64,000 nucleotides of DNA from G963677325 sp963810555 (GCA_963810555.1 CAWENX010000001.1:124001-188000), one strand, 5' to 3'; shown: positions 19,643 through 29,004, numbered from the stretch's first letter. A program made the numbers and translations. The notes: generated by a model from the letters alone, not told the origin.

Positions 19643-19972
19643 ATGCAAAAAAAGTTTCATATTAAAAAAGGTGACACGTGTAGTTGTGATTTCAGGAAAC
19701 TCACAAAGGCCAGGAAGGTAAAGTTCTTGAGATATAGTTCGTGAAAAAGACACGTGCAATTGTTGAAGGTGTAAATATGGTTACAAAACATACTAAACCT
19801 AATGCTAAAACTCCGCAGGGTGGTATTATGAAGAAAGAAGCTACCTATTCACATTTCCAATTTGATGTTGAAAGATCCTAAAACAGGTAAACCTACGCGG
19901 ATTGGTCGACGGATTGATAAAAATGGAAAATTAGTTCGTTATTCAAAAAAATCTGGGGAGGAGATCAAGTAA
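19643..19972 (+). CDS. rplX: Ribosomal protein uL24 (frameshifted)
   Basis: uL24 is an assembly-initiator protein. It starts MQKKFHIKKGDTVVVISG, with KGQEGKVLEI, VEGVNMVTKHTKPN and PQGGIMKKEA recognisable in three frames. Breaks lie near 19676, 19698, 19730 and 19850. Its stop overlaps the rplE start by one base. Confidence 0.88.
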
Positions 19973-20534
19973 TGGTATACATACCCACTTTAAAAAAGAA
20001 ATATACTGAAGAAATCGTTCCTGCTATGCAAAAGGAATTCGGTTATAAATCGGTAATGCAGGTTCCGAAATTGGAAAAGATTGTTATCAATCAGGGAGTC
20101 GGCGCTGCAATCGCTGATAAAAAAATAATTGAAGTTGCAGTAGAATGAAATGACAATGATAGCAGGCCAGAAAGCCGTTACAAACATTGTCAAAAAAGGA
20201 TATTTCGAATTTCAAACTCGAAAAAAAATGCCTATTGGTGTGAGGGTTACATTACGTCGCGACCAAATGTACGAATTTCTCGACCGACTTGATTACAGTT
20301 GCTTTGCCACGAATACGTGATTTCAAGTGGAATTGAAAGATAAAATGGATGGACGTGGAAATTATACATTAGGCGTTCCGGAACAAATTATTTTTCCGGA
20401 AATAGTGTTAGATAAAGTGAGCAAAATCAATGGGTATGAACATTACCTTTGTTACTTCTGCAAAGACCGACGAAGAAGGGTATGCTTTACTTAAAGAATT
20501 TGGTTTACCATTTAAAAACGTTAAAAAGAACTAA
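19972..20534 (+). CDS. rplE: Ribosomal protein uL5 (frameshifted)
   Basis: uL5 binds 5S rRNA. It starts MVYIPTLKKKYTEEIVPAMQKEFGYKSVMQVPKLEKIVINQGVG (read in sections) and continues through KMPIGVRVTLRRDQMYEFLDRL, NYTLGVPEQIIFPEI and GMNITFVTSAKTDEE. Breaks lie near 20145, 20190, 20293 and 20320. The normal length of about 186 residues is kept. Confidence 0.9.
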
Positions 20535-20537
20535 GAT

Positions 20538-20811
20538 ATGGCTAAAGAATCAATGAAAGCCCGCGAAGTAAAGCGTGCAAAATTAGTTGAAAAATATGCC
20601 GAGAAAAGGTGCCAGGCTGAAAGAAGAGGGCGATTAGATTGGATTGCAGCAAGTTGCCACGAAATTCGGCTTCAAGATACGTTTGCACAACCGATGTAAA
20701 CTGACAGGGAGACCAAAAGGTTACATGCGCCAATTCGGAATCAGCAGAATTAATTTCAGGGAAATGGCTTCAGCAGGTTTAATTCCAGGAGTTAAAAAAG
20801 CTAGTTGGTAA
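20538..20811 (+). CDS. rpsN: Ribosomal protein uS14 (frameshifted)
   Basis: This is the long, zinc-free form of uS14 (about 89 residues), starting MAKESMKAREVKRAKLVEKY. The body LPRNSASIRLHNRCKLTGRPKGYMRQFGISRINFREMA is intact after indels near 20607, 20640 and 20680. It ends GVKKASW. Confidence 0.9.
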
Positions 20812-20839
20812 TCGTTAAAGAACTTGATAATGAGTAAAG

Positions 20840-21241
20840 ATGACAGATCCTATAGCAGATTATTTAACAAGGGTTAGAAATGCTATTAAGGCAAAACACA
20901 GAGTGGTGGAGATTCCTGCATCGAATATTGAAAAAAGAGATTACCAAAATTCTTAAAGGAAAAGGGTATATTCTTAATTACAAATTTGAAGATGAGGTTA
21001 ATAGCCAGGGAAATATAAAAATTGCTCTGAAATACCAACCCGAAACAGAAGGTACTCGGCAATTAAAGCGTTAGAACGCATCAAAACCAGGTTTGCGTAA
21101 ATATTGCGATTCACCGAATAATTTCCACGTGTATTAAATGGTTTAGGAATAGCAATTATCTCCACTTCGAAAGGTGTTATTACCGATAAAGAAGCCAGAG
21201 AGCTGAATGTTGGTGGAGAATTATTATGTTATGTTTATTAA
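20840..21241 (+). CDS. rpsH: Ribosomal protein uS8 (frameshifted)
   Basis: uS8 is a central-domain binder and, in enterobacteria, the spc-operon repressor. It starts MTDPIADYLTRVRNAIKA, continues ITKILKGKGYILNYKFEDE and ends GLGIAIISTSKGVITDKEARELNVGGELLCYVY. Breaks lie near 20923, 21050, 21090 and 21120. Length is about 132 residues. Confidence 0.9.
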
Positions 21242-21255
21242 AAAGAGGAAAAACA

Positions 21256-21826
21256 ATGTCAAGAATAGGAAAACTACCCGTTGAAGTTCCTGCTGGTGTC
21301 TGCAATTAACGTTAAGTGAGGAAAATCGTTGTTACAGTTAAAGGTACCTCTTGGTGACACTAACGCAGAAAGTTGATCCGGATAATTCAGATTAACGATT
21401 GAAAAACGTGTGATTACTAGTTAAATCGTCCGACTGAACAAAAGCGACATAAAGCAATGCATGGCTTATACCGTGCTTTGATAAATAACATGGTTGTTGG
21501 TGTTTCAAAAGGATATGAAATAAAACTTGAATTGGTTGGTGTTGGTTATCAGTGCAGAAGTCTACAGAATCAATGTACTTGACCTGGTTTTAGGTTATTC
21601 TCACCATACTTATTTTCAAATTCCTCCTGAAGTGAAAGTTGAAGCATATACTGACAAACGAAGTAATCCGATTATTACTCTTAAAAGTATCGATAAACAA
21701 TTAATTGGACATGTTGCTGCAAAAATCAGATCATTCCGTATACCAGAACCTTACAAAGGTAAAGGGATTAAGTTTGTTGGTGAAAAATTAAGTCGTAAGG
21801 CTGGAAAATCAGCAACTAAAAAATAA
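21256..21826 (+). CDS. rplF: Ribosomal protein uL6 (frameshifted)
   Basis: uL6 lies near the factor-binding site. It starts MSRIGKLPVEVPAGV. The frame is broken near 21300, 21340, 21385 and 21550. The C-terminal half (FQIPPEVKVEAYTDKRS, then RSFRIPEPYKGKGIKFVGE) is intact to the stop at 21826. Confidence 0.9.
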
Positions 21827-21844
21827 TTGATTTTAAATTATAAT

Positions 21845-22203
21845 ATGGCAATCAACAAAAATAGAAAGAAGAGAAAGAATTCGTAAACGGATACGAAAAA
21901 GTAGTTACGGTTCAAAGATGGTCCTCGCTTGAGTGTATTTAGAAGCAAACAACATATATATGTTCAATTTATTGATGATGTAGCAGGGTAAAACCTTGTT
22001 ATCAGTTTCTTCAAAAGTAAAAGATATTGCTTCGGTAAAAAGGAAATAAAACAGAGAAAGCAGCATTGGTTGGTAAATTAGTTGCTGAAAAGGCATTGCT
22101 TCAGGAATTACAGAAGTTAAATTTGACAGTGGATGGTTATTTGTATCATGGACGAGTTAAAGCAGTTGCTGAAGCTGCCCGTGAAGGAGGTTTAAAATTT
22201 TAA
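21845..22203 (+). CDS. rplR: Ribosomal protein uL18 (frameshifted)
   Basis: This is a 5S rRNA binder. It starts MAINKIERRERIRKRIRK after correcting indels near 21862 and 21880. RLSVFRSNKHIYVQFIDD, LVGKLVAEKA and GYLYHGRVKAVAEAAREGGLKF are recognisable. Further breaks lie near 21985, 22040 and 22098. Confidence 0.9.
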
Positions 22204-22208
22204 AAATT

Positions 22209-22724
22209 ATGGCGAAAAATATTAAAAAAGTAAAAACAAGTGATCTTGAATTTAAAAGACAGGTTGGTTGCAATTAACAGAGTCACAAAAGTTACAAAAG
22301 GTGGAAGAACATTTAGTTTTTCAGCAATTGTAGTTGTTGGAAATGAAGATGGAATTGTTGGTGGGGTCTTGGAAAAGCAAGTGAAGTAACATCTGCTATT
22401 GCAAAAGGTGTCGATGCTGCAAAGAAAAATCTTGTTAAAGTACCGGTAATTAATGGAACTATTCCACACTCTCAGGATGCTAAATTTGGTGGCGCTCAAA
22501 TATTACTCAAACCTGCATCTTCTGGTACTGGTGTTAAAGCAGGAGGTGCTATGAGTGCAGTTCTTGAAAGTGTTGGAATTCATGATATTCTTGCAAAATC
22601 AAAAGGTTCTTCAAATCCTCACAATTTAGTTAAAGCTACTTTCGCTGCATTTCTTGAATTGCGTGATGCATATACTGTAGCCGAACATCGTGGAGTTTCA
22701 CTGGAAAAAGTTTTTAAAGGATAA
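22209..22724 (+). CDS. rpsE: Ribosomal protein uS5 (frameshifted)
   Basis: uS5 lies at the mRNA entry helicase site. It starts MAKNIKKVKTSDLEL. Breaks near 22258 and 22363 are followed by an intact stretch with GLGKASEVTSAIAKGVDAAKKN, TIPHSQDAKFGGAQILLKPA, GAMSAVLESVGIHDILAKS and GSSNPHNLVKATFAAF. It totals 171 residues. Confidence 0.92.
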
Positions 22725-22735
22725 TTAATTGAGTT

Positions 22736-22921
22736 ATGGCAAAAATTAGTGTTACACAGTTTAAAAGTGCAATTGGTGCATCAAAGGCTCAAAAGAGAAT
22801 TTTAAAGGCCTTGGGATTGAAGAAGTTGAATCGGCCAGTTGAACATGAAGCACGACCTGAAATTCTTGGTATGGTTAACAAATTGAGACATCTTGTTAAG
22901 ATTGAAGAAATTAATGAATAA
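22736..22921 (+). CDS. rpmD: Ribosomal protein uL30
   Basis: Intact 61-residue uL30 (MAKISVTQFKSAIGASKAQK ... MVNKLRHLVKIEEINE). It lies 11 bp after rpsE and 12 bp before rplO. Confidence 0.95.
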   Translation: MAKISVTQFKSAIGASKAQKRILKALGLKKLNRPVEHEARPEILGMVNKLRHLVKIEEINE

Positions 22922-22933
22922 TATTCTGTTTAA

Positions 22934-23380
22934 ATGGAATTAAATAATTTAAAACCTGCTAAGGATCTACCAAAAAAGAAAAAAGAATCGGGCGAGGACA
23001 GGGATCGGGTCATGGTGGAACATCAACCCGTGGACATAAAGGAGCAAAATCGCGTTCAGGTTATAAATCCAAAAGAAGTTTTCAGGGAGGACAAATGCCA
23101 TTGCAGCGTCTTGTTCCTAAATTTGGATTTAAAAATGTCAACAGGATTGAATATAAAGCTATCAATCTGGATTTGTTACAACAAATAGCTGATGAAAGTA
23201 ACCTTACTAATATTGATATACAATCACTTCTTAATGCTGGTTTCATCGGGAAAAATGACAAAATAAAAATTCTTGGCAAAGGGGAACTTACGTTGAAACT
23301 TAACGTTAAAGCTCATGCTTTTTCAGAAAAATGCAAAAGAAAAAATTGAAAAGATACAAGGAACCACTGAAATACTTTAA
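22934..23380 (+). CDS. rplO: Ribosomal protein uL15 (frameshifted near the start)
   Basis: This is a 50S assembly protein. It starts MELNNLKPAKGSTKKRKR after correction. The glycine-rich segment GRGQGSGHGGTSTRGHKGAKSRSG is encoded out of frame before PLQRLVPKFGFKN. Breaks lie near 22965, 23000, 23090 and 23335. Length is about 148 residues. Its stop is 6 bp before secY. Confidence 0.9.
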
Positions 23381-23386
23381 ATCCTG

Positions 23387-24721
23387 ATGAAACAACTAAT
23401 CGAGACTCTAAAGAATATATATAAAATTGAGGATCTTAGATCACGCTTAACCGTCACACTTTTATTATTGATGGTTTACAGGTTCGGTTCATTTATTTTT
23501 CTCCGGGCATTGATCCTAATCCTGCTAATTTCGAAGCCCTTAGAGACTCAAACTGCGGAAGGGATTCTTGGTTTATTAAATATGTTCTCAGGAGGGGCAT
23601 TTTCAAATGCTTCGATTTTTGCATTTGGAATTATGCCGTACATCAGTGCCTCAATTGTCATTCAGTTATTGGGATTTGCAGTTCCCTATATCCAAAAGTT
23701 GCAAAAGGAGGGTGAGTCAGGTCGTAGGAAAATTAATCAGATGACACGTTATTTGACCGTTTTAATTCTGATTTTTCAAGGTTGGGCATATCTCGCCAAT
23801 CTTAAGAGCTCAATTACCTGCAACTGCTTTTGTAATGAGCAGTCTTTCGTTTACATAACAGCCACAATTGTAATGGCTGCCGGTTCGATGTTTATAATGT
23901 GGTTGGGTGAGAGAATTACTGATAAGGGAATTGGAAATGGTATTTCTATGATTATTATGATTGGTATTATTGCACGATTCCCACATGCAGTAGTTCAGGA
24001 ATTTGCAAGCAGATTAGCTGAACAAGGCAAAGGATTTGTAATGATGATAATCGAATTGGTGATTTTCCTTTTCGTAATTGGCGCTACTATACTTCTTGTT
24101 CAGGGAACCCGAAAAGTTCCTGTTCAATATGCCAAAAGAATTGTGGGCAATCGTCAATATGGCGGTGTACGTCAGTATATTCCTTTAAAAGTTAATGCAG
24201 CCGGAGTTATGCCAATTATTTTTGCACAGGCCATAATGTTTGTCCCAATAAGCCTTGCTGGATTATTTTCTTCAGCTACCTTAAGTAAGATATTTGCATC
24301 ATTCTCCAACTATAATGGTTTTTGGTACAATATTATCATGTTTTTAATGGTTATTGCTTTCACTTATTTTTATACGGCGATCACCATCAACCCAAATCAG
24401 ATGTCAGAAGACATGAAGAAAAATGGGGGCTTTATTCCCGGAATTAAACCGGGGAAGAGAACTTCAGAATATTTGGATACAATTATGTCGCGTATTACAT
24501 TGCCAGGTTCTGTCTTCCTTGGATTGATTACTATATTACCTGCCTTTGCAAGGGGGTTAGGTATAAATACACAATTTGCTGCTTTTTTTGGTGGTACTTC
24601 GCTTTTAATATTGGTTGGAGTAATTTTGGACACTTTACAACAAATTGAAAGTCATTTATTGATGCGCCACTACGATGGTTTATTAAAATCGGGCCGGATC
24701 AAAGGACGGGGAGCATATTAA
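23387..24721 (+). CDS. secY: Preprotein translocase subunit SecY (two hidden compensated frameshifts)
   Basis: SecY is the ten-helix inner-membrane channel for Sec export, here 444 residues. Typical segments are LLNMFSGGAFSNASIFAFGIMPYIS (read in parts), QKEGESGRRKINQ-like KEGESGRRKINQMTRYL, and GIGNGISMIIMIGI. Two stretches are translated from the wrong frame although the gene stays open. Residues about 38-46 read LRALILIL where the neighbouring frame gives PGIDPN. Residues about 141-156 read SSITCNCFCNEQSFV where the neighbouring frame gives AQLPATAFVMSSLSF. Each is a pair of opposite indels. Bacteroidota often have map next; here infA follows directly. Confidence 0.95.
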   Translation: MKQLIETLKNIYKIEDLRSRLTVTLLLLMVYRFGSFIFLRALILILLISKPLETQTAEGILGLLNMFSGGAFSNASIFAFGIMPYISASIVIQLLGFAVPYIQKLQKEGESGRRKINQMTRYLTVLILIFQGWAYLANLKSSITCNCFCNEQSFVYITATIVMAAGSMFIMWLGERITDKGIGNGISMIIMIGIIARFPHAVVQEFASRLAEQGKGFVMMIIELVIFLFVIGATILLVQGTRKVPVQYAKRIVGNRQYGGVRQYIPLKVNAAGVMPIIFAQAIMFVPISLAGLFSSATLSKIFASFSNYNGFWYNIIMFLMVIAFTYFYTAITINPNQMSEDMKKNGGFIPGIKPGKRTSEYLDTIMSRITLPGSVFLGLITILPAFARGLGINTQFAAFFGGTSLLILVGVILDTLQQIESHLLMRHYDGLLKSGRIKGRGAY

Positions 24722-24849
24722 TATTTAAAGATAAGTTTAATGAAGATTCCAATGGATTTAATGATTATCCATATCTGCTAAAAATTTTAAAGGACAGATT
24801 ATTATAATTTAACAACTCGCATGGTATCTAAAAATAGTAACTGAATCGG

Positions 24850-25071
24850 ATGTCTAAGCAGGCCTTTATTGAACAGGATGGAACAATTATAGAAGCGTTA
24901 TCTAATGCAATGTTCAGAGTAGAATTGCAAAATGGTCATGTAATCACTGCTCATATTTCCGGTAAAATGCGAATGCATTATATCAAAATATTGCCTGGGG
25001 ATAAAGTTAAAGTGGAAATCTCTCCTTATGACTTGACAAAAGGAAGAATATCTTTTAGGTATAAAAATTAA
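24850..25071 (+). CDS. infA: Translation initiation factor IF-1
   Basis: Intact 73-residue single OB-fold protein (MSKQAFIEQDGTIIEALSNA ... KVKVEISPYDLTKGRISFRY). It binds the 30S A site during initiation. It is preceded by a 128-bp gap without a gene. From here on the operon is undamaged. Confidence 0.97.
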   Translation: MSKQAFIEQDGTIIEALSNAMFRVELQNGHVITAHISGKMRMHYIKILPGDKVKVEISPYDLTKGRISFRYKN

Positions 25072-25081
25072 TATATAAAAA

Positions 25082-25198
25082 ATGAAAGTAAGAGCTTCTA
25101 TCAAAAAGCGTAACTCGGATTGCAAAATCGTCAGTCGTAAGGGTCGGCTTTATGTGATAAACAAAAAAAACCCGAAGTTTAAACAACGCCAGGGATAA
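25082..25198 (+). CDS. rpmJ: Ribosomal protein bL36
   Basis: This 38-residue protein (MKVRASIKKRNSDCKIVSRK, then GRLYVINKKNPKFKQRQG) has a single Cys, so it is the form lacking the full zinc ribbon, as in other Bacteroidota. It starts 10 bp after the infA stop. It is a short but unmistakable gene. Confidence 0.95.
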   Translation: MKVRASIKKRNSDCKIVSRKGRLYVINKKNPKFKQRQG

Positions 25199-25238
25199 TA
25201 TGTTAATTTTGTGATAATTTATAAACTCTCATGAGAAT

Positions 25239-25616
25239 ATGGCACGAATAGTAGGTGTAGACATACCAAATAATAAAAGAGGTGAAATTGCCCTGACTTA
25301 TATTTATGGCATTGGACGAAGCCGTTCACAGATGATTCTTAAAGAAGCAGGTGTGAATAAAGAAGTTAAGGTAAGTGAATGGACAGATGACCAGTTTAGT
25401 GCAATACGTAAGGTAATTACCGATAATTATAAGGTAGAGGGTGAATTGAGATCAGAATTTCAATTAAATATCAAACGTTTGATGGATATCGGATGTTATC
25501 GGGGTATACGGCATCGATTGGGTATGCCGGTTCGTGGACAAAGTACAAAAAATAATGCAAGGACACGTAAAGGGAGAAAGAAAACCGTTGCTAATAAGAA
25601 AAAAGCCACAAAATAA
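25239..25616 (+). CDS. rpsM: Ribosomal protein uS13
   Basis: Intact 125-residue uS13 (MARIVGVDIPNNKRGEIALT; YRGIRHRLGMPVRGQSTKNN ARTRKGRKK). It contacts P-site tRNA from the 30S head. First gene of the alpha-operon part. Confidence 0.98.
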   Translation: MARIVGVDIPNNKRGEIALTYIYGIGRSRSQMILKEAGVNKEVKVSEWTDDQFSAIRKVITDNYKVEGELRSEFQLNIKRLMDIGCYRGIRHRLGMPVRGQSTKNNARTRKGRKKTVANKKKATK

Positions 25617-25628
25617 TTTATAATCATA

Positions 25629-26018
25629 ATGGCAAAAAAAACTGGAGTATCAAAGAAGAGAGTTGTTAATATTGAACCTGTTGGTCAAGCTCATGTGTCC
25701 TCTTCTTTCAATAATATTATTATTTCGATGACTAATAATAATGGTGAGGTTATATCGTGGTCATCCGCAGGGAAAAAGGGATTCAGAGGATCAAAAAAAA
25801 ATACGCCTTATGCTGCCCAGGTTGCTTCTGAGGAGTGTGCTAAAACTGCATTTGACTTGGGATTACGTAAGGTTAAAGTATTTGTTAAAGGTCCCGGTAA
25901 TGGTCGTGAATCTGCAATCCGGACTATTGCCAATGTGGGGATTCAGGTTACAGAAATTGTTGATGTCACACCTCTTCCCCATAATGGTTGTCGTCCTCCC
26001 AAACGTCGTCGAGTATAA
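25629..26018 (+). CDS. rpsK: Ribosomal protein uS11
   Basis: Intact 129-residue uS11 with GRESAIRTIANVGIQVTEI and the C-terminal LPHNGCRPPKRRRV. It forms part of the 30S platform. It lies 12 bp after rpsM. Confidence 0.98.
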   Translation: MAKKTGVSKKRVVNIEPVGQAHVSSSFNNIIISMTNNNGEVISWSSAGKKGFRGSKKNTPYAAQVASEECAKTAFDLGLRKVKVFVKGPGNGRESAIRTIANVGIQVTEIVDVTPLPHNGCRPPKRRRV

Positions 26019-26046
26019 GAAAATTTGATATAAAAGAAAAGTTAAA

Positions 26047-26658
26047 ATGGCAAAATATATTGGTTCCAAATCCAAAATAGCAAGAAAGTTTGGCGAGCCG
26101 ATTTTCGGTCCTGATAAAGCCTTTGAGCATAAGAATTACCCTCCGGGAATGCATGGTAACAGTAAGCGCCGGAAGAAGGTATCCGAATATGGAATTCAGC
26201 TGAAAGAAAAACAAAAAGCAAAATATACCTATGGTATTCTTGAAAGACAATTCCGTAATATTTTTGAGAAAGCGCATTCTCACAAAGGAATCACAGGTAC
26301 TGTTCTGCTGCAATTACTTGAGAGTCGATTGGATAATGTCGTATATCGTCTTGGCATCTCGCCTTCTCGGGCAGGAGCCAGACAACTTGTATCTCATAAA
26401 CATATAATTGTAAATGGTGAGGTTGTAAATATTCCTTCTTTTACCCTTCGCCCCGGGGATGTCATTGGAGTACGTGAAAAATCAAAATCACTTCCTGTAA
26501 TTTCAGATTCACTTGCCGTACATCGACACAATAAATATCCGTGGCTTGAATGGGATGGTGATTCAAGAACTGGCAAATTCTTAAATGTACCCGAGCGGGA
26601 CGAAATTCCTGAAACAATTAAGGAACAATTAATAGTCGAGTTATATTCGAAATCATAA
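26047..26658 (+). CDS. rpsD: Ribosomal protein uS4
   Basis: Intact 203-residue uS4. It starts MAKYIGSKSKIARKFGEPIF and lacks the N-terminal zinc cysteines. The S4 RNA-binding domain is clear (LESRLDNVVYRLGISPSRAG, RQLVSHKHIIVNGEVVNIPS). It initiates 30S assembly. Confidence 0.98.
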   Translation: MAKYIGSKSKIARKFGEPIFGPDKAFEHKNYPPGMHGNSKRRKKVSEYGIQLKEKQKAKYTYGILERQFRNIFEKAHSHKGITGTVLLQLLESRLDNVVYRLGISPSRAGARQLVSHKHIIVNGEVVNIPSFTLRPGDVIGVREKSKSLPVISDSLAVHRHNKYPWLEWDGDSRTGKFLNVPERDEIPETIKEQLIVELYSKS

Positions 26659-26671
26659 TAATTAAAGATTT

Positions 26672-27664
26672 ATGGCAATTCTTGCATTCCAAAAGCCAGA
26701 TAAGGTGATAATGATTGAATCAGACGATAAGGTCGGAAAATTTGAATTTCGACCCCTCGAACCTGGTTACGGTATTACAATTGGCAATGCTCTTCGCAGA
26801 ATTCTTCTATCATCTCTGGAAGGTTACGCGATTACAACAATTAAAATTGAGGGAGTAGAACACGAATTTTCTACTATCCCGGGCGTTATTGAGGATGTGA
26901 CGGAGATGATCCTTAACTTAAAACAAATACGTTTTAAGAAAGTCGTAGATGACTTTGACACTGAAAAAGTATCTGTAACCCTTTTTGGACAAGATAAATT
27001 CAGAGCTGGCGATATTAATAACTTTATAACCGGCTTCAGAGTTCTTAATCCTGAGTTGGTTATTTGTAACATGGAACCTGAAGTTAAACTTCAGATTGAG
27101 ATTACGATAGAAAAAGGAAGAGGTTATGTTCCGGGTGTGGATAATAAACCAGCCGAAGAAGAATTTGGATTAATTCCTATTGATTCTATTTTTACACCGA
27201 TTAAGAATGTGAAATATTCTGTAGAAAATTATCGCGTTGAACAAAAGACCGACTATGAAAAGTTGCTCCTCGAAATTACTACAGATGGATCCGTGTACCC
27301 TAAAGATGCCTTAAAAGAAGCGGCCAAGATTCTGATATATCACTTTATGCTTTTCTCTGACGAAAAGATCACACTTGATTCAGATGAAAAATTTGCCAAT
27401 GAAGAATTTGATGAGGAAATTCTTCATATGCGTCAGCTTCTAAAAACCAAATTGGTCGATCTTGATCTATCGGTAAGAGCACTTAATTGTCTCAAAGCCG
27501 CAGATGTCGAAACTTTGGGTGAATTAGTAGCCTATAATCGGAATGATTTATTAAAATTCCGGAACTTTGGGAAGAAATCACTGACGGAATTAGATGAATT
27601 GTTGTCCAATCTGGGTGTTAGTTTTGGTATGGATATTAGCAAATATAAATTAGACAAGGACTAA
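26672..27664 (+). CDS. rpoA: RNA polymerase alpha subunit
   Basis: Intact 330-residue subunit. The N-terminal dimerisation domain (GYGITIGNALRRILLSSLEG, ATTIKIEGVEHEFSTIPGV-like segment) is followed after a linker by the C-terminal DNA- and activator-binding domain (LSVRALNCLKAADVETLGEL, FGKKSLTELDELL). It is co-transcribed with rpsD and rplQ, with 5-13 bp gaps. Confidence 0.98.
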   Translation: MAILAFQKPDKVIMIESDDKVGKFEFRPLEPGYGITIGNALRRILLSSLEGYAITTIKIEGVEHEFSTIPGVIEDVTEMILNLKQIRFKKVVDDFDTEKVSVTLFGQDKFRAGDINNFITGFRVLNPELVICNMEPEVKLQIEITIEKGRGYVPGVDNKPAEEEFGLIPIDSIFTPIKNVKYSVENYRVEQKTDYEKLLLEITTDGSVYPKDALKEAAKILIYHFMLFSDEKITLDSDEKFANEEFDEEILHMRQLLKTKLVDLDLSVRALNCLKAADVETLGELVAYNRNDLLKFRNFGKKSLTELDELLSNLGVSFGMDISKYKLDKD

Positions 27665-27669
27665 TACAA

Positions 27670-28200
27670 ATGAGACATAGAAATAGTTTAAATCATTTGG
27701 GAAGAACAAGTTCACATAGAAATGCCATGCTTTCAAATATGGCAAATTCCCTTTTCTTACATAAGAGAATCACTACAACGCTTGCAAAAGCCAAAGTTTT
27801 ACGTACTTTGGTCGAACCAATCCTTACCCGTTCAAAAATTGATACAACTCATAACCGACGTGAAGTATTCAGGTTGCTGCATAGCAAGACCGTTATCAAT
27901 GAGTTATTCAGAGAAATATCAGTCAAAATAGCGAACCGTCCCGGAGGTTATACCCGAATTCTGAAAACCGGAACCCGTCTGGGCGACAATGCAGAAATGT
28001 GTATTATTGAACTTGTTGATTATAATGAAAATATGTTGTCAACAGGGAAAAAGGAAACTACCAGGAAACGCCGTACCCGGAAAGTCAAGAAGACTTCTGA
28101 GGTTAAGGAGGAGCCTGAATCAATTAAAAACGCAACTAAAACTGAATCGGTACCTGATATTCCTGAGGACTCTAAGGAAGAAGAAACGAATAAGGAATAA
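27670..28200 (+). CDS. rplQ: Ribosomal protein bL17 with acidic/basic C-terminal tail
   Basis: Intact 176-residue protein. The core (MRHRNSLNHLGRTSSHRNAM ... RPGGYTRILKTGTRLGDNAE) ends near residue 120. A tail of about 50 residues rich in Lys, Thr and Glu (KKETTRKRRTRKVKKTSEVK) follows, longer than in enterobacteria but common in Bacteroidota. It is the last gene of the super-operon. Confidence 0.97.
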   Translation: MRHRNSLNHLGRTSSHRNAMLSNMANSLFLHKRITTTLAKAKVLRTLVEPILTRSKIDTTHNRREVFRLLHSKTVINELFREISVKIANRPGGYTRILKTGTRLGDNAEMCIIELVDYNENMLSTGKKETTRKRRTRKVKKTSEVKEEPESIKNATKTESVPDIPEDSKEEETNKE

Positions 28201-28230
28201 ATATTATTTTTCTTTTTATAATTTATTTGA

Positions 28231-28256
28231 GGGTGTCCCAAAAGACACCCTTTTTT
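28231..28256 (+). terminator. Terminator of the ribosomal super-operon
   Basis: A 7-bp perfect stem GGGTGTC / GACACCC with a CCAAAA loop is followed directly by TTTTTT. It lies 30 bp after the rplQ stop. Confidence 0.92.
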
Positions 28257-28272
28257 CTTATCTAAATCTGAT

Positions 28273-28300
28273 CACTTATTTTGATATATCAAATTAAGTG
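28273..28300. promoter_or_regulatory. 28-bp near-perfect palindrome
   Basis: CACTTATTTTGATA at 28273-28286 abuts its reverse complement TATCAAATTAAGTG with a single mismatched pair and no loop. It follows the operon terminator. It could be a protein-binding site or part of a cruciform; no gene starts nearby. Confidence 0.5.
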
Positions 28301-29004
28301 TCGGTTGGTCGAAAACAAAGTTAAAAAATGAAATTTAACGGGATACGAATCGCTTTCTCTCTCCAGGCACCGTCCGAATGTAATTATTGTTTTTATAATT
28401 GGAAAAAACCAGGTTGCCTGCTCATCCAATCCCGAAATATCGGGATGACTGCCTTCTACTTTGCCCTTGATTTCTTCGCACTAAAAATTGTATTTTAACA
28501 GTACAAAAACAGTATTTAAATTGTTATAACTGTATAAATACTGAAGAAATACTGTAGTAGTACTGAACAAGGTACGAATATAGTATAGCGTCAGAGTTAG
28601 GAAAATATGGAAATGCCTTCACCGGATTCCGAAAAAGGTACTCTTCAACGTTCTACTTTATGTCATCAGGTTAAGCGGACTTAAAATAAGGTAATCGTTT
28701 AGATTGACAGCTTGTTCCAAACTCAGGTCAAATTTAAAGTCCCTTGATTTCTTTAATCGTATGCCCCGGAATGGCAATTTGATCTATTTGGAACAAAATC
28801 CCCAATTTTCTGAACTTTATTCCAAGTCCTGCTTTAAGATATTAATCAATTGAGATAGCTTAAAAAATGAATAGAGGCTTTTTCCCCCGAAATTCCTCCA
28901 TTTTTTATCATTATTGAATTTATTTACCAACATTTTCCTATTGATTTTGTTTAATATTATAATTGCTATTATTTTTGAAGATATGGAAATATGTAGATAA
29001 TTAT
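28301..29004. other. Gene-free region upstream of citrate synthase
   Basis: No coding frame is supported. It contains a hairpin at 28429-28446 (ATCCCGA, AATA loop, TCGGGAT), the 11-bp two-armed array at 28487-28576, and AT-rich sequence leading to the gltA promoter. Confidence 0.5.
28487..28576. repeat. 11-bp-period two-armed array, unit ACAGTATTTAA
   Basis: The forward arm has units at 28487 (ATTGTA), 28498 (ACAGTA), 28509 (ACAGTA) and 28520 (ATTGTT). The reverse-complement arm has units at 28528 (AACTG), 28539 (TACTG), 28550 (TACTG), 28561 (TACTG) and a weak one at 28572. Spacing within each arm is exactly 11 bp. Confidence 0.8.

Noticed and set aside
22934..23188. An 84-residue protein at the start of rplO
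   Set aside because: It is the frameshifted beginning of uL15; the glycine-rich uL15 segment is present in the adjacent frame.
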